Shown here one piece after another: positions 16,109-23,925 of a stretch of 28,883 nt of DNA (the stretch's first letter is position 1; each line of letters begins with the position of its first letter). Origin of the DNA: UBA4615 sp044360485 (GTDB lineage Bacteria; Pseudomonadota; Gammaproteobacteria; Burkholderiales; Burkholderiaceae_E); contig JBIKKG010000018.1 in NCBI GenBank assembly GCA_044360485.1, positions 1 through 28,883 on the forward strand, written 5' to 3'. The notes beneath the pieces were generated by a model. That model had not been told where the DNA came from. It did no database searches and worked only from the letters and a program-made list of their open reading frames with translations. The position numbers were made by a program, and so were the translations under genes.

Positions 16109-17227
16109 TTACCGCTCGATCAGGATGCGCAGCATCCGGCGCAACGGCTCGGCAGCGCCCCACAACAGCTGGTCACCCACCGTAAACGCACCCAGATACT
16201 GCGAGCCCATGGCCAGCGTATGCAAGCGCCCCACCGGCACCTTCAGCGTTCCCGTGACCGCAGCCGGCGACAGCCGATGCTCGCTGGCCTCGCGTTCATT
16301 GGGCACCACATCGACCCAATCGTTGCCTGCAGCCAGCATCGCCTCGACCTCGTTGATCGGCACATCGCGCCGAAGCTTGATGGTCAGCCCTTGGCTGTGA
16401 CACCGCATGGCGCCAATTCGCACACACAAGCCGTCAATCGGCACACTGCCAGGCGACCGGAACGCCGGTCGACCCAGAATCTTGTTGCACTCGGCACCGC
16501 CCTTCCACTCTTCCATGCTCTGCCCATGCTCGACCGGTACGTCGATCCAGGGAATCAGGCTGCCTGCCAGTGGCACGCCACGGAAGTTGGCGGTCGGCAA
16601 GGCCGACGCGCGCATGGTTTCAGTGACCTTGCGGTCGATGTCCAGAATGGCACTGGCCGGATCGGCCAACTCGGTGGCCACCGAAGCATGCAAGGCACCC
16701 ATCTGCTCAAGCAGCTCGCGCATGTTTTGAGCACCGGCGCCACTGGCCGCCTGATACGTCATGGCAGACACCCATTCGATCAGATCGTGCTCGAAGAGCC
16801 CGCCCATCGCCATGAGCATGAGACTCACGGTGCAGTTGCCGCCGATATAGTCGCGCACACCACTTGAGAGCGCCTGATCGATCACCTTGCGGTTGACCGG
16901 ATCGAGCACGATGACCGCATCGTCCTGCATGCGCAGGGTTTTCGCCGCATCAATCCAGTAACCCTTCCAACCCGCGCTGCGCAGCGGCCCATACACGGCC
17001 TTGGTCCAGTCACTGCCCTGGCAGGTCAGGATCACGTCCATCTTGCCCAGAGCGCTCAGGTCATCGGCCGACACCAGCCGCCCGCCACCCATGGGTGCCG
17101 GCCCGCCTGCATTCGAGGTGCTGAAAAACACCGGCTCGAACAGCGGAAAATCGCCCTCTTCGCGCATGCGCTGCATGAGGACCGATCCCACCATGCCGCG
17201 CCAACCGACCAAACCCACCTTCATCAT
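16109..17227 (-). CDS. asd: Aspartate-semialdehyde dehydrogenase
   Basis: NADPH-dependent reductive dephosphorylation of aspartyl phosphate, feeding lysine, diaminopimelate, threonine and methionine. The 372 residues start MMKVGLVGWRGMVGSVL, a Rossmann dinucleotide motif of the Gram-negative Asd class. The active-site cysteine is in GGNCTVSLML. The later segment VRIGAMRCHSQGLTIKL contains the catalytic His. Length fits the E. coli-type enzyme (367). Two adjacent ATG codons (17227 and 17224) could start it; AAGGA lies close upstream. It sits 26 bases after leuB and before fimV, the conserved leuB-asd-fimV order. Confidence 0.97.
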   Translation of the reverse strand: MMKVGLVGWRGMVGSVLMQRMREEGDFPLFEPVFFSTSNAGGPAPMGGGRLVSADDLSALGKMDVILTCQGSDWTKAVYGPLRSAGWKGYWIDAAKTLRMQDDAVIVLDPVNRKVIDQALSSGVRDYIGGNCTVSLMLMAMGGLFEHDLIEWVSAMTYQAASGAGAQNMRELLEQMGALHASVATELADPASAILDIDRKVTETMRASALPTANFRGVPLAGSLIPWIDVPVEHGQSMEEWKGGAECNKILGRPAFRSPGSVPIDGLCVRIGAMRCHSQGLTIKLRRDVPINEVEAMLAAGNDWVDVVPNEREASEHRLSPAAVTGTLKVPVGRLHTLAMGSQYLGAFTVGDQLLWGAAEPLRRMLRILIER

Positions 17228-17253
17228 GACCGTTCCTTCCGCGAACCGCAGAC

Positions 17254-18309
17254 TCAGAGCGCAGCGAGCACTGCGTCGCCCATGGCAACCGTGCCCACCT
17301 GTTTGCAGCCCGCCTCGGTGATATCAGCAGTCCGCAAGCCCTGCGAGAGAACCTTCCGGACGGCCGCCTCAATCCGCCTGGCGGCGTCTTCCTGGTTGAG
17401 CGAATGCCGCAGGAGCATGGCCGCTGACAGAATCGTGGCCAGCGGATTGGCGACGCCCTTGCCCGCAATGTCGGGGGCTGAACCATGGATGGGCTCGTAC
17501 ATGCCAAACCCTTTGGCATTAATGGATGCCGAGGGAAGCATGCCGATGGAGCCGGTCAGCATCGAGGCCTCATCGGACAGGATGTCGCCGAACATGTTGC
17601 CGGTCACCATGACATCGAACTGCTTGGGGTTGCGCACCAGCTGCATGGCGGCGTTGTCCACGTACATGTGCGTGAGCGCCACGTCCGGATACGCCTTGTG
17701 CACATCGATCACCACGTCGCGCCAGAACTGCGTGGTCTCGAGCACATTGGCCTTGTCGACCGAGCAGACCCGCCGCTGGCGCTTGCGCGACGCCTCAAAC
17801 GCCGTGATGGCGATGCGCCGGATTTCTGGCTCGGTGTAGCGCATGGTGTCAAAGCCCTCGCGCTCACCCGCTTCATTGACGCGCACACCCCGCGGCTGAC
17901 CGAAATAGATATCGCCGGTCAGTTCGCGAATGATCAACAGATCAAGGTTCTCGACCAGCTCAGGGCGCAGCGACGAGGCGTGTGCGAGCTCGGGATAGAC
18001 CAGCGCCGGGCGCAGGTTGGCGTACAGGTCGAAGTGCTTGCGCAAACGCAGCAGACCCTGTTCAGGGCGCTGTGCGCGCGGCAAGGCGTCGTACTGCGGG
18101 CCGCCGACGGCGCCAAACAGGATCGCGTCCGACCGTTCACAGACCTCCAGGGTGGCTTGCGGCAGGGGATCGCCCGCAGCATCAAAGCCGGCACCACCCA
18201 CCAGGGCGGTCTCCATGGTGATGCCCAGCCCGAGGGCGTTGATGACACGCACCGCCTGCGCGGTGATTTCGGGGCCAATGCCATCGCCTGGCAACACTGC
18301 AATCTTCAT
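17254..18309 (-). CDS. leuB: 3-isopropylmalate dehydrogenase
   Basis: NAD-dependent oxidative decarboxylation of 3-isopropylmalate in leucine synthesis. The 351 residues open MKIAVLPGDGIGPEI. Visible family motifs are ELTGDIYFGQPRG, the dehydrogenase signature NMFGDILSDEASML and the NAD-binding GSAPDIAGKGVANP, which marks it as IMDH and not isocitrate dehydrogenase. It follows leuD after an unusually long 123-base gap that contains short repeats, while the other leu genes are more tightly spaced. Confidence 0.97.
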   Translation of the reverse strand: MKIAVLPGDGIGPEITAQAVRVINALGLGITMETALVGGAGFDAAGDPLPQATLEVCERSDAILFGAVGGPQYDALPRAQRPEQGLLRLRKHFDLYANLRPALVYPELAHASSLRPELVENLDLLIIRELTGDIYFGQPRGVRVNEAGEREGFDTMRYTEPEIRRIAITAFEASRKRQRRVCSVDKANVLETTQFWRDVVIDVHKAYPDVALTHMYVDNAAMQLVRNPKQFDVMVTGNMFGDILSDEASMLTGSIGMLPSASINAKGFGMYEPIHGSAPDIAGKGVANPLATILSAAMLLRHSLNQEDAARRIEAAVRKVLSQGLRTADITEAGCKQVGTVAMGDAVLAAL

Positions 18310-18343
18310 TGTTCTGGACGTTCTCTAGCGGTGAATAGGGCAG

Positions 18344-18392
18344 CACATCGTGGACACATCGCGGGGAAACAACACCGCGGGAAAACACATCG
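18344..18392. repeat. Short direct repeats in the leuD-leuB gap
   Basis: CACATCG appears at 18344-18350, 18355-18361 and 18386-18392. Between the last two lie two adjacent 15-base segments of similar composition, at 18360-18374 and 18375-18389, each with a GC run followed by GGAAA(A)C. The gap (18310-18432) has no convincing small gene. I saw no clear terminator or promoter. Confidence 0.5.
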
Positions 18393-18432
18393 TCGCATCG
18401 CATCGGCCCGCATGGACCAGACCGCGCGCGAC

Positions 18433-19086
18433 TCAGCCGGCCAGCGTCTTGCCAAGCCAGGGTTGTTCGTGCATCCGACGGCTTTCAAACTCGCGGATCC
18501 GGTCGGCATGACGCAACACCAGTCCGATGTCGTCCCAGCCGTTGAGCAGGCAGTCTTTGCGAAACGGGTCGATCTGAAACCCGAACGCCAGCGAGCCATC
18601 GACACTGGTCACCACCTGGCGCGGCAGGTCGATGATCGCTTCAAACCCAGGGAAAGCGGCGACAGCATGGAACAGCTGATCGACCTCCGATTCCGAGAGA
18701 ATGACCGGCAACAAGCCGTTTTTGAAGCAATTGTTGAAGAAGATGTCGGCATAGCTGGGAGCGATGACCGCTCGAAAACCGTAGTCGTCCAGGGCCCAGG
18801 GCGCATGCTCGCGCGACGAGCCACAGCCGAAGTTCTTGCGGGCCAACAGCACCGAGGCCCCCTTGTAGCGGGGCTGATTGAGGGCGAAATCGGGGTTCAG
18901 CGGGCGCACGGCATTGTTCATGCCGGGTTCGCCGCGGTCGAGATAACGCCACTCATCGAACAGGTTCGGTCCGAACCCGGTGCGCTTGATCGACTTCAGA
19001 AACTGCTTGGGGATGATCGCGTCGGTATCGACATTGGCGCGATCAAGCGGGGCGACGATGCCACGCACCACATTGAATGCTTGCAT
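18433..19086 (-). CDS. leuD: 3-isopropylmalate dehydratase small subunit
   Basis: Swivel-domain partner of LeuC in the isomerisation of 2- to 3-isopropylmalate. The 217-residue protein begins MQAFNVVRGIVAPLDRANVDTDAIIP, the typical LeuD start. GGAGG eight bases upstream of the ATG at 19086 supports this choice over the 64 extra codons open upstream, which would overlap leuC. FGCGSSREHAPWAL is the LeuD signature. The spacing to leuC is 34 bases. Confidence 0.97.
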   Translation of the reverse strand: MQAFNVVRGIVAPLDRANVDTDAIIPKQFLKSIKRTGFGPNLFDEWRYLDRGEPGMNNAVRPLNPDFALNQPRYKGASVLLARKNFGCGSSREHAPWALDDYGFRAVIAPSYADIFFNNCFKNGLLPVILSESEVDQLFHAVAAFPGFEAIIDLPRQVVTSVDGSLAFGFQIDPFRKDCLLNGWDDIGLVLRHADRIREFESRRMHEQPWLGKTLAG

Positions 19087-19120
19087 GCTTGAGTCCTCCG
19101 GGGTCCGTAACGGTGCGGGA

Positions 19121-20524
19121 TCAGAGACGGCGCACGTCGACGAAATGGCCGAATACGCCAGCCGCTGCCGCCATGGCCGGGCTGACCAGATGGGTGCGAC
19201 CGCCCGCCCCCTGTCGACCTTCGAAGTTGCGGTTGCTGGTGGACGCGCAGCGCTCACCCGGCTCCAGCTTGTCGGCATTCATGGCCAGGCACATCGAGCA
19301 GCCCGGCTCACGCCATTCAAACCCCGCGTCAAGGAAAATCCGGTCCAGGCCCTCGGCCTCGGCCTGCGCTTTCACCAGCCCGGAACCCGGCACGACCATG
19401 GCGAGTTTCACGTTGTCGGCCCGACGCCGGCCGCGGACCACCGCAGCCGCATCGCGCAGGTCTTCGATGCGCGAGTTGGTGCAGGAGCCGATGAAGACCT
19501 TGTCGATACGCACTTCGGACATCGGCGTGTTAGGGGTCAGCCCCATGTAGACCAGCGCGCGCTCCATGCCTTCGCGCCGCACGGCATCTTTTTCCTTGTC
19601 GGGATCAGGCACCCGGTCCTCGATCGACACCACCATTTCAGGGGATGTACCCCAGGTGAGGTGAGGCTTCAATTGCGTGGCATCGATGCGGATTTCGGCG
19701 TCGAATCGCGCCCCCTCGTCGGATCGCAGGGTGCGCCAGTAGGCCACCGCACGGTCCCAGTCGGGGCCAGTGGGCGACATCGGCCGGCCCTTCAGATAGG
19801 CGATCGTGTGGTCATCGACCGCAACCATGCCCGATCGTGCACCCGCCTCGATGGCCATGTTGCAGATCGTCATGCGCCCTTCCATGCTGAGCGCACGGAT
19901 GGTCGAGCCGGCAAATTCGATGGCAAAACCCGTGCCTCCCGCCGTGCCGATACGTCCGATCACGGCCAGCACGACATCCTTGGCCGTGACGCCCCGCGCC
20001 AGCGGCCCCTCGACCAGGACGCGCATGTTGCGCGCCTTCTTGGCCGTGAGGCACTGCGCAGCCAGCGCCAGTTCGACCTCGGACGTGCCGATACCCCAGG
20101 CCAGACACGCAAACGCACCATGGGTGGAGGTGTGCGAATCGCCGCACACAACGGTCATGCCCGGCAGCGTGGCGCCCTGCTCGGGCCCGATGACATGCAC
20201 GATGCCCTGGCGCTTGTCGGCGATATCAAAATACGTGATGCCCTGCTCGCGCGCATTCGCATCCAGGGTTTCCACCTGCAGACGGGCAATCGGGTCGGCG
20301 ATGCCGGCACTGCGATCGGTGGTGGGCACGTTGTGATCGACCACGGCCAGATTGGCCGAAATCCTCCAGGGCTTGCGTCCGGCGAGCTTGAGCCCGTCGA
20401 AGGCCTGCGGACTGGTCACTTCATGGACCAGATGGCGGTCGATGTAGACGAGACAGGTGCCGTCTTCTTCCTGATGGACGACGTGGGCGTCCCAGAGCTT
20501 GTCGTAGAGCGTTCGGGCGTGCAT
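19121..20524 (-). CDS. leuC: 3-isopropylmalate dehydratase large subunit
   Basis: Aconitase-family iron-sulfur subunit of isopropylmalate isomerase. The 467-residue protein starts MHARTLYDKLWDAHVV. The [4Fe-4S] cysteines are visible in IGSCTNSRIEDL and in GCSMCLAMN. VCGDSHTSTHGAFG-like and GTSEVE motifs are present as VCGDSHTSTHGAF and IGTSEVE. I chose ATG 20524, which gives a length close to E. coli LeuC (466). A GTG three codons upstream (20533) is also in frame. It is the first gene of the leuCDB group. Confidence 0.97.
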   Translation of the reverse strand: MHARTLYDKLWDAHVVHQEEDGTCLVYIDRHLVHEVTSPQAFDGLKLAGRKPWRISANLAVVDHNVPTTDRSAGIADPIARLQVETLDANAREQGITYFDIADKRQGIVHVIGPEQGATLPGMTVVCGDSHTSTHGAFACLAWGIGTSEVELALAAQCLTAKKARNMRVLVEGPLARGVTAKDVVLAVIGRIGTAGGTGFAIEFAGSTIRALSMEGRMTICNMAIEAGARSGMVAVDDHTIAYLKGRPMSPTGPDWDRAVAYWRTLRSDEGARFDAEIRIDATQLKPHLTWGTSPEMVVSIEDRVPDPDKEKDAVRREGMERALVYMGLTPNTPMSEVRIDKVFIGSCTNSRIEDLRDAAAVVRGRRRADNVKLAMVVPGSGLVKAQAEAEGLDRIFLDAGFEWREPGCSMCLAMNADKLEPGERCASTSNRNFEGRQGAGGRTHLVSPAMAAAAGVFGHFVDVRRL

Positions 20525-20571
20525 GGCATCCACTCAATAGCGTCGGATCGGATACGTTGAACTAACCCGAC

Positions 20572-20577
20572 ATTATG
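20572..20577 (-). promoter_or_regulatory. Possible -10 box for the leuC transcript
   Basis: On the minus strand CATAAT (five of six matches to TATAAT) lies 47 bases upstream of the leuC ATG, in the 93-base gap after the peptidase gene. The hexamer 17 bases further upstream, CCTTCA, is a poor -35. This is a weak suggestion that leuCDB-asd has its own start of transcription. Confidence 0.2.
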
Positions 20578-20617
20578 CCATCCACCCATCTGGCTGAAGG
20601 CCAAGCGTGCGATGCGC

Positions 20618-21481
20618 TCAGGGCCGTGCGGCCTGCTCGAACAGCGGCATGACCCGCTGGGCATACGTGTCAAGCGCATCGAGTCTGGACGACACTCCCG
20701 GATGCCCCCCCGGCCAACGCGACGTGCCTGCTTGGGGCAGGCCTTGCACTTTGCCCCACATGGAACGGGCCGCCCGCGGATCGAATCCGGCACGCGCGGC
20801 CAACTCCACCCCGATGCGGTCGGCTTCGGCCTCGTGCGCGCGGCTGTACGGGGCCTGAACAGTCGGCAAATAGGCATCTGGGCGCAAGTCGGGCGGGGCC
20901 GATGGCCCGGCAACACCCACCGCGGCACGTGTCATCACAGTCCCTGTGCCGGCGCCCGACGCCCCCTGGGCGACCTGCTGCGCCATGCGCTCGCGCGGAT
21001 GACCGCGCAGCACATGGGCCATCTCGTGACTGAGCAAGGCGGCCAGTTCATCGTCGGTCAGTCCGGCGCGCGTCAGGGCCCCGGAATGGACGATCATGCG
21101 GCCACCTGGCAGGCACCAGGCGTCGACATCCTCTGCGCGCACCACCTGAACCTCCCAAGGCCAGGCGGTCACATCGGTTTGCCACGCAGCGGTGGCGCTC
21201 ACCAGGCGCCGGAATACCTCACGCACCCGTGTGACCACGCTGGGATCGGTCTCGAGCAGACCAGCTTCACGGGCCTGTTGAATCGTGCGTTGATAAGCCT
21301 GAGCCGCGGCGCCTTGCACCTCAGACTCGGGCAGAACGAGCGGGATGCGCTGCGAGGACCGCTCAAGCCCGAGCGGGGCCACGCCCAACCCGCGCCCAGA
21401 CTGGCAACCCGCCAAGACGACCAGCATCCCCAGCATTGCCATGCGCCGTGACCTTGCGGCCCTTGCCCCTGCCCTGCCCAC
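20618..21481 (-). CDS. M48-family metallopeptidase, predicted lipoprotein
   Basis: A 287-residue zinc peptidase related to LoiP/BepA-type periplasmic quality-control proteases. HEMAH in LLSHEMAHVLRGH gives the HExxH zinc site, and HEAEADRIG supplies the third ligand Glu. The N-terminus has several Arg residues, a hydrophobic stretch and the lipobox LAGC, predicting processing by signal peptidase II. The start is GTG 21481 with AGGAGG five bases upstream; starting at ATG 21442 would remove the basic n-region. The frame stays open far upstream, but into sequence opposing no typical signal and overlapping the permease gene. It follows the permease by 89 bases. The substrate is unknown; a role in outer-membrane protein turnover is inferred from the family. 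Confidence 0.88.
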   Translation of the reverse strand: MGRAGARAARSRRMAMLGMLVVLAGCQSGRGLGVAPLGLERSSQRIPLVLPESEVQGAAAQAYQRTIQQAREAGLLETDPSVVTRVREVFRRLVSATAAWQTDVTAWPWEVQVVRAEDVDAWCLPGGRMIVHSGALTRAGLTDDELAALLSHEMAHVLRGHPRERMAQQVAQGASGAGTGTVMTRAAVGVAGPSAPPDLRPDAYLPTVQAPYSRAHEAEADRIGVELAARAGFDPRAARSMWGKVQGLPQAGTSRWPGGHPGVSSRLDALDTYAQRVMPLFEQAARP

Positions 21482-21492
21482 TGCGCCCTCCT
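21479..21492 (-). promoter_or_regulatory. Ribosome binding site and GTG start of the M48 lipoprotein
   Basis: On the minus strand AGGAGG is at 21492-21487, five bases before GTG at 21481-21479. This decides the start, since it adds the Arg-rich n-region needed for export ahead of the hydrophobic segment and LAGC lipobox. Confidence 0.65.
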
Positions 21493-21570
21493 TCCATGCG
21501 GTCTGTTTGCGACGGCCCTGCAAAGCGTAGCGCACTGGCGCCTTGCAAGACCGACGCTGCAACGCGTCCG

Positions 21571-22725
21571 TTAAAGCGGCTGCGGCCCGGACCCAGATGG
21601 CATGCGCGCAGCCAGCGAGATGGCGACACCACCCAGCATGGCCGCCACGGCCGCGCCCAGAAACGCACCACTGGGCGACACATGCGTCCACAGCCACCCG
21701 GCGCCGACCGCCCCCAATCCGCCCCCCAGGCCATAGGCCACCACGATGAAAGCAGCTTGCGCACGTGCCTGCTGACTGGCGTCGAACCAACGGTGCAACA
21801 CCGCCATGGACGCGCTGTGATGCGCGCCGAACGTGATCGCATGCAGCAACTGTGTGCCCAGCACGAGCTCCCACGGTGCACTGTCCGACCAGCCGATCAG
21901 CGCAAAACGCAGCGCACACACCACGAAACTCAGCTGCAGCACGCGCATGGCATCGACGCGCTCAAACAGCACCCGCTGCCAGGCAAACAGCGCAATCTCG
22001 GCCAGCACGCCCAGTGCCCAGATCAAGCCGATGGCGGTGCGGCTGTAACCCTGGCGCTCCAGGTAGATCGACCAGAACGCATAAAGCGCCCCATGGGCAA
22101 ACACCATGAGAAAAGCAGACGCCAGAAACGCCAGCACGGCGGGCTCGCGCAGCCGGCGTCCGAGCGACGCACGCACGACATCCCTGCGTGAGGCTGCGGG
22201 CGGGTCGCGCATCAGCAGGGTCACAAGCAGAAAGCCGGCCAGTCCGCAGGCCATCATCCAGGGCAATGTGTGCACCCCGGCGCGGTCCAGAACCCACCCC
22301 CCCAACGTGACCGTCACGATGTAACCCACCGAGCCCCACAGTCGGATGCGCCCGTATCGACCGGGCTCTCCGTTGGACTGTTTCAGTGCGAGCGCCTCAC
22401 CAATCGGCCCCTGCGCCGCACTCACGAAGCCCAGGATCAGCAGCCAGGCCATGAGAGCGGGCATCCCGGAAACCCACGGCAGCATCAGCATGAGGGCCAG
22501 CGAACCGACTGCACTGATGCGCAACAGCCCGACCTGGCGACCTGTGCGATCGGCAAGCCACCCCCAGAACGGTGGCGCCACGATCCGCAGCCACGGCGGC
22601 ACTGACAGCAGCAGGCCGATCTGCACGATCGACATGCCAGCCGACTCGAGCCACAAGCCGAAATAGGGCCCCATGAGGCCCACATACGCGAAATACGTCA
22701 AGAACATCGCCCGTGCGCCCGCCAT
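21571..22725 (-). CDS. MFS transporter, HcaT/LacY-like type
   Basis: A 384-residue major facilitator protein with about twelve hydrophobic segments. The opening FLTYFAYVGLMGPYFGLWL and the following GLLLSVPPWLRIVAPPFWGWLADRTGR (loop 2-3 motif) resemble the HcaT and nucleoside:proton symporter group (MFS_1-like). The cargo is not predictable from sequence; small organic acids or nucleosides are known for relatives. Start ATG 22725 is chosen because it lies 33 bases past the aroC stop and just ahead of helix 1. The frame is open further upstream inside aroC. It belongs to the same minus-strand run as aroC and the M48 gene. Confidence 0.85.
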   Translation of the reverse strand: MAGARAMFLTYFAYVGLMGPYFGLWLESAGMSIVQIGLLLSVPPWLRIVAPPFWGWLADRTGRQVGLLRISAVGSLALMLMLPWVSGMPALMAWLLILGFVSAAQGPIGEALALKQSNGEPGRYGRIRLWGSVGYIVTVTLGGWVLDRAGVHTLPWMMACGLAGFLLVTLLMRDPPAASRRDVVRASLGRRLREPAVLAFLASAFLMVFAHGALYAFWSIYLERQGYSRTAIGLIWALGVLAEIALFAWQRVLFERVDAMRVLQLSFVVCALRFALIGWSDSAPWELVLGTQLLHAITFGAHHSASMAVLHRWFDASQQARAQAAFIVVAYGLGGGLGAVGAGWLWTHVSPSGAFLGAAVAAMLGGVAISLAARMPSGSGPQPL

Positions 22726-22757
22726 CGGGCGCCCTGCGGCGCGGGCCGTCCAGGTGC

Positions 22758-23858
22758 TCAGGCGAGCGACCCGGGAATGGGAGGCGCCGTCACGCGCACA
22801 TCGCCGCACTGGGCACGATGGCGCAAGGCATGGTCCATCAGGACAAGCAACAGCATGGCCTCAGCCACAGGCGTGGCGCGGATGCCCACGCAGGGATCAT
22901 GACGCCCCAGAGTCTGTACCTCGGTGGCCGCGCCATCGATGTCGACCGATCGGCGCATGAGCCGGATGCTGGAGGTTGGCTTGATCGCGATAGAAACAAC
23001 CAGAGGCTGCCCCGTGGAGATACCTCCCAGGACGCCACCCGCATGGTTGCTGGCAAATCCGTCAGGCGTGAGCTCATCGCCGTGTTCGCTGCCCCGCTGG
23101 GCCACCGATGCAAACCCGGCGCCGATCTCCACGCCCTTGACGGCATTGATACCCATCATCGCGTGTGCGATGTCGGCATCGAGTCGGTCAAAGAGCGGCT
23201 CGCCCCAGCCCGCGGGCACATGATCGGCCACCACTTCGATGCGCGCACCGCAGGAGTCGCCGGCGCGTCGCAGCGCGTCCATATGAGCCTCCAGTTGCGG
23301 CACGACCGATGCGTCAGCAGCAAAAAAGGCATTAAGCGGCACCTGTGACCAGTCGGTGAGCGGCACCGGCAACGGCCCGAGTTGGCTCATGCGCCCGCGC
23401 ACCTGCACACCGTAAGCCTGCTTGAGCCATTTGCGCGCAACCGCCGCTGCGGCCACCGTGGGCGCTGTCAGACGAGCCGACGAACGCCCGCCCCCACGCG
23501 GGTCGCGCACGCCGTATTTGTGCCAGTAGGTGTAATCGGCGTGGCCCGGGCGGAAGGTACGCTCGATAGCCGAATAGTCCTTGCTGCGAGCGTCTTCGTT
23601 ACGGATCAGCAGTCCGATCGGGGTGCCGGTCGTGCGCCCCTGATAGACCCCGGAGAGGATTTCCACCTGATCGGCTTCCTGGCGCTGCGTGACATGACGC
23701 GACGTACCAGGGCGCCGGCGGTCCAGATCGGGCTGGATATCGGCGATATCCAGTTCGAGCCCGGGCGGGCAGCCATCGATCACGCAACCGATCGCCGGGC
23801 CGTGCGATTCGCCAAAGGTGGTGACGGTAAAGAGGTGCCCGAGGGTATTTCCAGACAT
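22758..23858 (-). CDS. aroC: Chorismate synthase
   Basis: FMN-dependent anti-1,4-elimination of EPSP to chorismate, the last common step to aromatic amino acids and folate. The 366 residues begin MSGNTLGHLFTVTTFGESHG. The three family signatures are visible: GESHGPAIGCVIDGCP, then GGGRSSARLTA, then RHDPCVGIRATPVAEAM. The two conserved histidines lie in the first and third. Length matches bacterial AroC (about 360). It is the first gene of the minus-strand run and is divergent from the Bug-family gene across 67 bases. Chorismate made here is the precursor for the trpFBA and folC products downstream. Confidence 0.97.
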   Translation of the reverse strand: MSGNTLGHLFTVTTFGESHGPAIGCVIDGCPPGLELDIADIQPDLDRRRPGTSRHVTQRQEADQVEILSGVYQGRTTGTPIGLLIRNEDARSKDYSAIERTFRPGHADYTYWHKYGVRDPRGGGRSSARLTAPTVAAAAVARKWLKQAYGVQVRGRMSQLGPLPVPLTDWSQVPLNAFFAADASVVPQLEAHMDALRRAGDSCGARIEVVADHVPAGWGEPLFDRLDADIAHAMMGINAVKGVEIGAGFASVAQRGSEHGDELTPDGFASNHAGGVLGGISTGQPLVVSIAIKPTSSIRLMRRSVDIDGAATEVQTLGRHDPCVGIRATPVAEAMLLLVLMDHALRHRAQCGDVRVTAPPIPGSLA

Positions 23859-23894
23859 CGCGCTATGCTTGCGGGGCGGGCCGAAGAGCCCTCA

Positions 23895-23900
23895 ATTGTA
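23895..23900 (-). promoter_or_regulatory. Possible -10 box for aroC in the divergent gap
   Basis: On the minus strand TACAAT (five of six matches to TATAAT) lies 36 bases upstream of the aroC ATG in the 67-base gap between divergent genes. No good -35 was found at 16-18 bases. Some promoter must lie here or within the start of the neighbouring gene, as aroC heads the minus-strand run. Confidence 0.22.
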
Positions 23901-23925
23901 TCTTCAACGAACGGAGTCTCACCCC

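Noticed and set aside
17485..20560. Long plus-strand open frames (over 500 codons each) opposite leuB, leuD and leuC
   Set aside because: They mirror strongly supported minus-strand genes, show no family motifs, are rich in His/Arg/Gln as expected for antisense of GC-rich codons, and have no ribosome binding sites.
22758..23858. Leu in place of Glu in the chorismate synthase SARET motif (here SARLT)
   Set aside because: The residue is variable in the family signature and, as far as I recall, the SARLTAP form is common in betaproteobacterial AroC, so it is not a defect.
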